DNA from: Myxococcales bacterium
GTDB taxonomy: Bacteria > Myxococcota_A > Bradymonadia > UBA7976 > UBA1532
Direction: 5' to 3'
Length of the DNA stretch: 64,000 nt
NCBI GenBank assembly: GCA_020633465.1
Contig: JACKDN010000006.1
Location: 248,001 to 312,000 of the forward strand
The position numbers were made by a program, and so were the translations under genes. Each line of letters begins with the position of its first letter. Position 1 is the stretch's first letter. Below, piece by piece: positions 9,101 to 17,752 of this stretch. The notes below the pieces were generated by a model. The model did no database searches. It saw only the letters and a program-made list of their open reading frames with translations, and was not told the DNA's origin.

Positions 9101-11981
9101 TGCAGTTCGCCGGCGCGGACGCCGTGGGCGCCACGGTGCAGCGGCCGACCTCGATCTCCTCCTTCTCGGTCACCGTCTCGAAGCCGCCGGTGGCGTTCTT
9201 CTTCTTCACCCGGTTGTAGGTGTGCCGCACCAGCTTGACCGTGACGTCGTCGGCGCCGATGCGGGCCTTCGACACCGCGTCGCGCGCCACCGCGCTGACC
9301 TCGAAGGCCTCGCCCGACGTCGCGAAGCCGGCGGGCGTGCGCAGGCCGACGTAGAAGGCCGCGGGGTGCACGGGGAAGCTGGCCCGGCCGGCGACCACCT
9401 GCCGGTCGACGTCGGTGACCGACGCCTCGATCGTGTGGATCATCGGCCGATCCTCGGGCGCGTCCGCGTTGCCCGCCTTCAGCGCGAACCGGCCCTCGGC
9501 GTCGAGCGTCCAGTTGCCGCCGCCGACGTACGATCCGCCGCCGCCGTCGCCGATGGCCCACCACGGCACGCTGCGCCCGAAGACGTAACCCTGCGCGTCC
9601 TCGGGCTCGAAGCTGCCCGGCGACGCGGTGACCGACCAGCTCACCTCGGCGCCGCTCATCGCCGCGCCGAACAGGTAGCGGCCCTCGACGGTGGCCTCGA
9701 TGGGATCCCCGTCGAAGCGCCCGCCGGCCGGCGGCTGCACCTCGACCAGGAAGTTCGGCGCCCGGTACTCGGCCACGCGGAAGCTGGCGCCCCACGACAG
9801 CTCGGTCGACGCGTCTTCGATGCTGACCGACCAGCCGCCCAACCGGCCGTCCTTGGGCACCTCGAACTCGGCGGTCACCCCGCCGAAGGCGGACGTCCGC
9901 GCGTCGACCTTGGCCACCGTCTCGCCGCGCGGATCGAAGAGCGTGATCTTCACCGGGCGGTCGGCCGGCGTGCGCAGCTTACCCAGGCTGCGCTCGCGCA
10001 GGATGCCCTTCAGGTACACCTTCTCGCCCGGCCGGTAGATGCCGCGGTCGACGAACGCCGTGCCGGCGGCGATGGGCGGCTCGGCCTCCCAGGCCGAGTC
10101 GAGGCCGAAGCGGTAGGGCCCCAGGTTCCACGTGTCGTCCAGCAGCGCCATCGCCTGGTCGTCGCCCGACACGACGCGCGCGGCGAGGAAGGGCGGGCCC
10201 CAGCGCGTGTCGTCGGCGGGCAGCCCCAGCGAGGCGACGCCGGGCAGCTTCGCCACGCCGTCGGGGCCGGTGAGCGCGGTGGCCCGCACGGCGCCGGCCT
10301 TGTCCAGCAGCTGGACGCTCGCGTCGGCCACCGGCGCGCCGTCCTTCAGCCGCCACACCCACAGCGCGCCGTCGGTGGGCGACATCTTCAGGAAGGTGCC
10401 CATGCCGGTGACCTGCACCAGCGTCGTCGTCTCGTGCTTGCCGAACGTGTCCTGGTACTGCAGCCGCGCGTAGACGAGGCCGCTCTTGCCCTCGCCGCCC
10501 AGCGCCTTGGTCAGGTCGAGGGGCGTGCGGCCGCGCTCGTTGCGCGGGGCCGCCAGCGCCAGGGGCTCGAAGGTGAGGCCGGGCGGCACCTTCGCGTTGT
10601 AGGGGCTGGCCAGCCAGGGCAGCGCGGCGACGGGATCGAGCGCCAAGAGCCCCGCCTGCACGGCGTCGACGTTGACGTGGGTGATCGGCAGCGCCGCGCG
10701 CTGGCTGCGCTCGACGGTCGCGTGGCCCTCGGTCACGCGCAGGGCGGGCTCGCGGTCGCCGGTGCGGAACGTGCCCTCGAAGTCCTGCTGCTGCAGCTGA
10801 CTGAAGATGTCCTGCACGCCCTTGACCCGCACGGTGTAGCTCGACGCGGGCTGGAAGCGGCCCCATAGGGTCCACTCGGCCGACTTCGGCTGCTCGTCGT
10901 CGTCGGCCTCGTCGGGCCAGAACAGCTCGACCGCCGGCTCGACCGTCAGCGCGGCCTTCAGCGCCTTCGCGGTGACCGGGTTCGAGAAGCTGAGCGTCAT
11001 CGGGCCGGTCGGGCAGGCGCCGTACCAGCTCTTGCACGCGACGCCGTCGACGGTGAGCGCGCCGTGCGTGCGGAACGACCACGTCACCGGCTTGTCCGGC
11101 GTCAGCGGACCCTCGGCGCTGCCCAGGTTCGTGCCGAAGACGAGGTCGTAGGCCGCCCCCACCTCGAGCGCGCGCCCCGGCTTGAAGGTGACCTTCACCC
11201 GCCGGTCGTGCGCGTCGGCGTCCTTCTCGTCGCTCAGGCGCTTCGCCGACAGCCACTGCGCCGGCACGTCGCCTCGCGGGCCGCGGAACGTGACCCCGCG
11301 CGCGAAGTCGGCCTCGCGCGGCATCTGGTCGAAGGTGACCTCGAAGGTGTCGGCGGGGCGCACCCACTTGGGCTCGTTCCAGGCGTTCACGGGCTGGCCG
11401 TGCTGCGGACGCAGGCGCGGCGTCTCGAAGGCGAAGCTGTAGTCGGCGCCCAGCACGCCGCCGTCGAGCGCCTCGAGGCCGGCGCGCACGCGGACCTCGA
11501 AGGCCGTCGACAGGGGCATGGGGGCCTTGGGGGTGAACTGCAGCGTGGTGCTGCCCAGCCACTTCCACTCGCCCTCGACCGCGGGGTTGATCGCGACGTT
11601 CGCGGTGACCGGGCTGCGGTCGCCCAGCGCGCGCACCGGGCGGCTGAAGGTGATCGTGGGCCGGGGCTCGCCGCCGGTGCGGCCCACCGGGACGGCGGCC
11701 ACCACCTGCAGCGCGTCGGTCGAGCCGGCGGCCTTCACGGACGGCGGCTCGGGGGCCGGCGCCGCCTGCCCGGGCGCGGGCGCGTCGACGATCACGCGAT
11801 CGATGCCCTTGGCCGAGACGATCGGCTGAGCGGGCGCCGAAGCGGCCGCGTCGGTCTTCACCTGCGCCGTCGGCGGCGGCGCCTCGGGCGCGTCCTTGTC
11901 GTCGTCGCAGGCGAACAGCCCCGCCCAAAGACCCAGGAAGAGCGCCGCGCGCCCTCGTCCCCTCGCCCACCGCTCGACCAT
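6177..11981 (-). CDS. alpha-2-macroglobulin family lipoprotein
   Basis: This 1934-residue protein is a bacterial alpha-2-macroglobulin, a periplasmic trap that captures proteases through a reactive thioester. The start at 11981 follows a strong GGAGGTGCTGC ribosome site. A lipoprotein signal ends in LWAGLFAC, with lipidated Cys at about 25. Macroglobulin domains fill the first 1400 residues, including the IYRPGEKVYLKG block. The thioester motif YGCLEQ is intact, with Cys at about 1436, inside the alpha/alpha toroid, followed by the C-terminal receptor-like domain. It is longer than the 1500-1650 residues usual in Enterobacteria. Unlike many homologues it has no pbpC neighbour. It has its own promoter and lies 74 bp downstream of another lipoprotein gene. 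Confidence 0.93.
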   Translation of the reverse strand: MVERWARGRGRAALFLGLWAGLFACDDDKDAPEAPPPTAQVKTDAAASAPAQPIVSAKGIDRVIVDAPAPGQAAPAPEPPSVKAAGSTDALQVVAAVPVGRTGGEPRPTITFSRPVRALGDRSPVTANVAINPAVEGEWKWLGSTTLQFTPKAPMPLSTAFEVRVRAGLEALDGGVLGADYSFAFETPRLRPQHGQPVNAWNEPKWVRPADTFEVTFDQMPREADFARGVTFRGPRGDVPAQWLSAKRLSDEKDADAHDRRVKVTFKPGRALEVGAAYDLVFGTNLGSAEGPLTPDKPVTWSFRTHGALTVDGVACKSWYGACPTGPMTLSFSNPVTAKALKAALTVEPAVELFWPDEADDDEQPKSAEWTLWGRFQPASSYTVRVKGVQDIFSQLQQQDFEGTFRTGDREPALRVTEGHATVERSQRAALPITHVNVDAVQAGLLALDPVAALPWLASPYNAKVPPGLTFEPLALAAPRNERGRTPLDLTKALGGEGKSGLVYARLQYQDTFGKHETTTLVQVTGMGTFLKMSPTDGALWVWRLKDGAPVADASVQLLDKAGAVRATALTGPDGVAKLPGVASLGLPADDTRWGPPFLAARVVSGDDQAMALLDDTWNLGPYRFGLDSAWEAEPPIAAGTAFVDRGIYRPGEKVYLKGILRERSLGKLRTPADRPVKITLFDPRGETVAKVDARTSAFGGVTAEFEVPKDGRLGGWSVSIEDASTELSWGASFRVAEYRAPNFLVEVQPPAGGRFDGDPIEATVEGRYLFGAAMSGAEVSWSVTASPGSFEPEDAQGYVFGRSVPWWAIGDGGGGSYVGGGNWTLDAEGRFALKAGNADAPEDRPMIHTIEASVTDVDRQVVAGRASFPVHPAAFYVGLRTPAGFATSGEAFEVSAVARDAVSKARIGADDVTVKLVRHTYNRVKKKNATGGFETVTEKEEIEVGRCTVAPTASAPANCTLTPKEAGEHEVVAEAKDAKGRATVTRAPLWVLGPGYAAWLQDDDNRVEVVADKGRYDVGDTATLLVQSPFPEAEAWVTVEREGVLWQKRMKLEGTATPIEVPIDASMIPNVFVGVVLQRGRVEAPGKPGDPGRPSFRVGYVKIPVSEAAKRLAVTVAPDAPEKRPGDRLGIDVAVADHTGKGQEAEVTVWAVDEGVLALTGFTTPDPLASLHPQRGLSVRQQTNLAHLVAQLDFGDKGRDTGGGGDDEEGAGESMNVRRKFVTTPIFIGSAVTGQDGKVRVDGQLPDNMTTFRLMAVAVTKTDLAGSGQGKVIVSKPLLARPALPRITRAGDTFAAGVVVHTRGDAPVEVEVTATIEGPIEGLEGLTRTLTIPPNRGVEVRFPFAAKSPGEAKMQFAVKGGGLGDAVETVLPVLPPTDLETMAVYGLTDKEVTEALTLPGKLRPDAGGLTVSLASSALAGLSDSAEALIDYPYGCLEQRSSRLVPLVALKGLLDANGERWLGKRSVEDVVAENVKALAALQRPSGGFSYWPGGRYAHYWASAYAVLALGEAERAGYDVSPVDLGRARAWLRDAWDKPQGWWGRPPSPETQALGLFVLARHGAPEPELERRLYARADSLALFGKALLAASMARPGPTMTQAQALVKTLANSARIEADTVHFAEDDPATYAPVFHSDTRTTAIALMAFVNTSPEHPFVPKIVRHLLEVRRGGGYRNTQEAGFSLLAMADFQRVKEAAEPAFTAKVELGGKALVQQKFEGRSLDTEIHEVAMSALGADLSKTPMVFSKDGTGTLYYGARLQFAPAEVPTEPRDDGLVVQRWYAPDGKEGRLESVTEGDLIRVHLRVATPQERHYVVVADPLPAGLEAVDTTLQTSARVRSDGGRNDSDDNSTDWSGDDQRWYSPFGHTELRDDRVLLFADHLPPGVHTYSYVARATTAGTFVRAPARAEEMYTPEVSGRSDGGRFWVHPRAELSQR

Positions 11982-11999
11982 GCAGCACCTCCGGCGCGC

Positions 12000-12028
12000 A
12001 TCGTTTCGCGCCCCGGTGGGCCTGTCAA
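12000..12028 (-). promoter_or_regulatory. sigma70-type promoter of the macroglobulin gene
   Basis: On the minus strand a perfect TTGACA (12028-12023) is followed after 17 bp by AACGAT (12005-12000). The expected start site near 11993 leaves about 12 bases of leader, just enough for the GGAGGT ribosome site before the ATG at 11981. Confidence 0.6.
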
Positions 12029-12055
12029 TCGGCGTCTGGGCCCGCCCGAACGGCG

Positions 12056-14521
12056 TCAGGGGTCGACCGCGATCTCCACCGTCGGCCAGCAGGCGTCGCC
12101 TTCGGCGGCGTCGGGCGCGCAGGCGGCGAGGGGCGCGGCGCCGAGCAGGGCGCAGGCGCCGGTGGGGCGCACGGCCAGGTCGGTGGGCACCACGCGCAGG
12201 GCGTAATCGAGGCGGTCGCGGCCGTCGACGAACGACTCGGCGCCGACGCGCACGAGCGCCACGCCGGCCTGCGCGGCGCCGCGCAGGTTGAGGCACTGCG
12301 CGTCGCCCTCGGGCACGGCGATGCCGGCGTCGCGGCCGCTGACGTCGACGCGCAGATCGCCGTCGGCCTCGCGGGCGAAGTCGACGAACACGGTGCGATC
12401 CTCGCCGGCCGGCACCTCGACGGCGTACCAGTCGCCGCCCACCCGCTCGTCCTGGCAGATCCACGCGTCGCACAGCGCCACCGCGCCGTCGCCCAGCTCG
12501 GTGGCCACCGCGGGGTCGTCGTTCAGGCGCGTCCGCTCCTGCCAGTCCGGCGCGCACGGCGTCGGCGGCGTCACCGACACCGCCACCGTGTAGCCCAGCT
12601 CGGGGCCGATGGCCGCGCGGCCCACCCGCAGCAAGCGGCGCCCGGGCAGCAGGGCGCCCCGGCGGAAGGGGGCCATCTCGGCGCCCAGCTCGGTGGTGGC
12701 GTCGGCGATGGGCGCGGTGCACCGGCCGTCGATGCAGGCGCCCGCGTCGCACTGCACGTCGCGCAGGCACAGGTCGCCGGCGGGGGGCGGCTCCTCGGGG
12801 TAGATCGCCAGGTCGAGATCGCCGTCCGTCGGGCGGTCGGCCGTCGCCATCACGCACACCCGGCTGCCGCCGGCGGCCACCTCGAAGGCGTACCAGTCGA
12901 CGTCGTCGGGGCTGCTGCACAACAACCCCTCGGCCACGAAGCGTCGCCCCTCGACGACCGCGGGCAGCGGCGTCGCGTCCTCGCCGCGGTCGTTGCGCGT
13001 GGCCGCCTCGGCGACGTCGCTGCTGCAGATGGCGCTGGGCTCGAGCGCCTCCATCCGCACCGAGTAGTCGATGGCGGTGCCCTCTTCGGCGGGCCGCACC
13101 CGCAGGTAGTAGTCGCCGGCCTCGAGCAGCTCGCTGGCCGGCGGCACGCGGAAGGCGTGCCGGATGCGGTTGCTGACCACCTGCGGCGGCAGCTGCGCGG
13201 TCGGCGCGCGATCGAGATCCGCCGCCGCGAACAGATCGACCAGCAGCCGGGGCGCGCCGGCGACCGTCTCGACCCGGATCTCGAGCCCATCGTCTTCGCC
13301 CACCGCCGCCACCATCCAGTCCATCGAGCCGCACACCGTGCCGGCGTAGACGGTCGCGTCGCCCGGCACGCGGAACGCCTCGGCCGGCGCGTCGTCGGGC
13401 TCGCGCGCGTCGGCGAAGCAGCCGGGCGCCGCGGGGGCGACCGCGACGTCGAGCGCGTACGGCGTGCGCAGCATGCCCTCGAGGGCGCGCACCTCGACGA
13501 AGTAGGTGCCCGCCGGGCGGATGACCCCGGCGTCGGGGAACAGGATCTCGGTGCCCTCGAGCGGCGCGTCGAGGCGCTCGCCGGTCACGCGCAGCCGCAG
13601 GGGTCCCTCGCTGTCGAGGTTCAGCCGGAAGCGCTCACCCTGCTGCAGGTCGAGCGCGAAGACGTCGACGTCCGCGCCGCACAGCACCGCCTGCTCGACG
13701 CGCAGGTTGGCCAGGCCGGCGACGCGCTCGATGGCCAGCGGCGTCGCGGTGTCGGCGGTGTCGTCGGGCTCGCGCGCGTCGTCGGCGCACGCGAAGGCCT
13801 CGGCGCAGCGGCCGTCGTCGTCGCACACGCGGTCGGGCCCGCAGTCGGCGTCGGCCTCGCAGGGCACGGCGCAGCGATCGGCGTCGCACAGCTGGAAGTC
13901 GGGGCAGTCGGCGTCCTCGTCGCAGGCGCGCGGGCCGCAGTCGCGGGTGGTGGCGTCGCAGGTCTCGGTGCGCGGGCACGCGGCCGGCGCGTTCAGGCGG
14001 CAGCCGTCGATGCACCGCTGGTCGTTGGTGCGGCAGTAGGTGCCCTCGGGGCACTGGGCGTCGGTCGCGCAGCGCGGCCGGCAGGGATCGTCGCGGCAGT
14101 CGTTGGCCTGGGCCACGGTACCGACGCACGCGCCCTCGAAGACCAGCGCGCACGCCCCGCCGGCGCAGCACGGCACCTGCGTGCGGCACGAGCGCGGCAC
14201 GGGATCGCAGGCCGTCGGGCGGTTGTTCTCGGGGGCGCAGTTGTCGGGATCGACGCGGCAGCCCTGGATGCAGGCGCCGCGCTGGCAGTAGCGGTCGAAG
14301 GGGCAGTCGACGTCGTCCTCGCAGCTGGTCGGGGCGGCGTCGACGGGCGGCGGCGGCACGCGCGCGTCGTCGACCGACGCGCCGCCGTCCGGACGTGGCC
14401 CGCCGCCGTCGCCCTGGGGCACGCCGAACTCGGGCAGATCGGGCAGCGTGGGCGCCGGGGCGACCTCGAAGCACCCCGGGAGCGCCACCAGCAGCCCGAG
14501 CAGCGCCGCGCGCGCGCTCAC
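12056..14521 (-). CDS. large Cys-rich lipoprotein with PPC-like repeats
   Basis: This 821-residue surface lipoprotein starts at a GTG whose first bases overlap the stop of the upstream dihydroorotase gene (GTGA), so the two are probably co-translated. The signal peptide ends in LVALPGC (Cys at about 17). Residues 60-290 are a chain of short Cys modules of the kind DxDCPxxxYCxxxxCxxGC, seen in many myxobacterial exported proteins. The remainder has four or five beta-rich units, each introduced by an Asp/Glu-Pro-Asp-Asp motif (AREPDDTADTATPL), resembling bacterial pre-peptidase C-terminal domains. No enzyme motif is visible. A binding or structural role at the outer membrane is likely; the function is unknown. 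Confidence 0.8.
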   Translation of the reverse strand: MSARAALLGLLVALPGCFEVAPAPTLPDLPEFGVPQGDGGGPRPDGGASVDDARVPPPPVDAAPTSCEDDVDCPFDRYCQRGACIQGCRVDPDNCAPENNRPTACDPVPRSCRTQVPCCAGGACALVFEGACVGTVAQANDCRDDPCRPRCATDAQCPEGTYCRTNDQRCIDGCRLNAPAACPRTETCDATTRDCGPRACDEDADCPDFQLCDADRCAVPCEADADCGPDRVCDDDGRCAEAFACADDAREPDDTADTATPLAIERVAGLANLRVEQAVLCGADVDVFALDLQQGERFRLNLDSEGPLRLRVTGERLDAPLEGTEILFPDAGVIRPAGTYFVEVRALEGMLRTPYALDVAVAPAAPGCFADAREPDDAPAEAFRVPGDATVYAGTVCGSMDWMVAAVGEDDGLEIRVETVAGAPRLLVDLFAAADLDRAPTAQLPPQVVSNRIRHAFRVPPASELLEAGDYYLRVRPAEEGTAIDYSVRMEALEPSAICSSDVAEAATRNDRGEDATPLPAVVEGRRFVAEGLLCSSPDDVDWYAFEVAAGGSRVCVMATADRPTDGDLDLAIYPEEPPPAGDLCLRDVQCDAGACIDGRCTAPIADATTELGAEMAPFRRGALLPGRRLLRVGRAAIGPELGYTVAVSVTPPTPCAPDWQERTRLNDDPAVATELGDGAVALCDAWICQDERVGGDWYAVEVPAGEDRTVFVDFAREADGDLRVDVSGRDAGIAVPEGDAQCLNLRGAAQAGVALVRVGAESFVDGRDRLDYALRVVPTDLAVRPTGACALLGAAPLAACAPDAAEGDACWPTVEIAVDP

Positions 14522-15864
14522 GAGGCCACCGCCGGCGCCCGCGGCACGCGAGGCGCGGGATCGAAGCGCAGGGGCGCGCCGAAGACGCCCTCGACGAAGG
14601 CGCCGTCGCGGAACACCGGGCGCCCGCCGAGGACGGTCATCACCGGCCAGCCCCGCAGGGTCCACCCCTCGAAGGGCGACCACCCGGCGCGCGTGTGCAG
14701 ATCGTCGGCGTGCACCGTGCGCACCAGCTTGCGGTCGACGACGGTGAGATCGCCGTCGGCGCCGACCGCCAGGCGGCCCTTGCCCGTGAGGCCGTAGATG
14801 CGGGCCGGGGCCTCGCTCATCCAGCGCGCCAGGTGCTGGATGCTGCAGCGGCCCTCGGCCACCGCGTTCAGCATCAGCGGCAGCGACAGCTCGACGCCGG
14901 GCATGCCGCTGGGCGCCTCGCCGAAGGGCAGCGCCTTCTCTTCCAGCGTGTGCGGCGCGTGATCGGTCGCGATGCAGGCGATCGTGCCGTCCAACAGGCC
15001 AGCCCACAGGGCGCGCTGGTGGCGCAGATCGCGCACCGGCGGGTTCATCTGCAGGTGGGTGCCCAGCTTGGCGTACCAGCTGGCGTCCAGCCACAGGTAT
15101 TGGGGCAGCGTCTCGGTGGTCACCAGCCCGTCGTCCGGCCGCTCGCGCAGGAAGGCGACCTCTTCGGCGGTGCTCAGGTGCAGCACGTGCAGCCGCTTCT
15201 GGTGGCGCTCGGCCAGGTCGACCGCGCGGCGGGTGGCGATCAGCGCCGCCTGGGGATCGCGGATGACCGCGTGCAGGCCGGGATCGGTGGCGCCGGCGTA
15301 GCGGGCGTAGCGCTCGCGCAGCCGCGCCTCGTCCTCGGCGTGGACGGTGATGGGGATGCGCGCGCCGGCGAAGTGGCGCTCGAGCGCGTCCTGCTCGTTC
15401 ACCAAGAGGGTGCCGGTGGACGAGCCCATGAAGATCTTGATGCCGCAGGCGCCCTCGACCGTGGCGGTGAGATCGGCGTTGTCGGGGGTGGCGCCGAAGA
15501 AGAAGCCGTAGTGGGCGCGGCAGCGGTCCTGCGCGCGCGCGAGCTTGTCCTCGAGGGCGGCGAAGGTGCTGGTGGGCGGGCGGGTGTTGGGCATCTCGAG
15601 GAAGGCCGTGACGCCGCCGGCGGCGGCCGCGCGGCTGCCCGTCTCGAGATCCTCCTTGTGCTCGTTGCCCGGCTCGCGGAAGTGCACCTGGGGATCGATG
15701 ACGCCGGGCAGGATGGTCAGCCCGCGCGCGTCGATCACCTCACCGACGGGCTGCTCGACCGCGCCGATGGCCACGATGCGCCCGTCGCGGACGGCCAGAT
15801 CGCCGTCGACCACGCCCGTGGACAGCACCAGCTCGGCGCCGCGGAACGTGATGTCGCCCCCCAT
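14518..15864 (-). CDS. dihydroorotase-like amidohydrolase
   Basis: This 448-residue enzyme belongs to the dihydroorotase/allantoinase branch of amidohydrolases. It starts at 15864 after a good GGAGG. The landmarks are GLTILPGVIDPQVHFREPG (about 55), GIKIFMGSSTG with the lysine usually carboxylated as metal bridge, ITVHAED, LHVLHLST, and ATDHAPHT with the catalytic Asp. The first metal motif reads Q-V-H-F-R, not H-x-H, so one metal ligand is replaced by Gln. I recall the same change in a group of proteobacterial enzymes annotated as dihydroorotase. No other pyrimidine gene is nearby, so the substrate could be a related cyclic amide. Confidence 0.82.
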   Translation of the reverse strand: MGGDITFRGAELVLSTGVVDGDLAVRDGRIVAIGAVEQPVGEVIDARGLTILPGVIDPQVHFREPGNEHKEDLETGSRAAAAGGVTAFLEMPNTRPPTSTFAALEDKLARAQDRCRAHYGFFFGATPDNADLTATVEGACGIKIFMGSSTGTLLVNEQDALERHFAGARIPITVHAEDEARLRERYARYAGATDPGLHAVIRDPQAALIATRRAVDLAERHQKRLHVLHLSTAEEVAFLRERPDDGLVTTETLPQYLWLDASWYAKLGTHLQMNPPVRDLRHQRALWAGLLDGTIACIATDHAPHTLEEKALPFGEAPSGMPGVELSLPLMLNAVAEGRCSIQHLARWMSEAPARIYGLTGKGRLAVGADGDLTVVDRKLVRTVHADDLHTRAGWSPFEGWTLRGWPVMTVLGGRPVFRDGAFVEGVFGAPLRFDPAPRVPRAPAVAS

Positions 15865-15954
15865 TCGCTGCCTCCCTCGCGCGCGCGGCGCGCCCCTCGC
15901 TGCGCAACAGTCTCCCAGTCCCGGGGGCCGACGCAACCGGGGGCGTCGGCGTCG

Positions 15955-15983
15955 TTGACGGGTCCGTGCCAGCCTCCTAGCCT
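15955..15983 (+). promoter_or_regulatory. promoter of the kinase gene
   Basis: TTGACG (15955-15960), a 17-bp spacer and TAGCCT (15978-15983) stand 9 bases before the ATG at 15993. The expected transcription start is within a few bases of the ATG, so the message would have almost no leader. There is no Shine-Dalgarno sequence. Confidence 0.55.
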
Positions 15984-15992
15984 GCGGACCTC

Positions 15993-17675
<1,683 letters not shown>

Positions 17676-17752
17676 CCCCTCGCGCGCCGGGCATGAACAC
17701 GGGGCCGCGCCCGTCGACGTCGGACGACCACCTCTCGCAACGGGTTGAAGCC

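Noticed and set aside
7488..10868. Long plus-strand open frame opposite the macroglobulin gene
   Set aside because: It is the antisense of a strongly supported gene. High GC keeps opposite frames open; the His/Arg-rich sense matches no family.
11982..13334. Longer N-terminus for the macroglobulin frame
   Set aside because: The ATG at 11981 has a strong ribosome site and lipoprotein signal. The extension is antisense-like Arg-rich sequence overlapping another gene.
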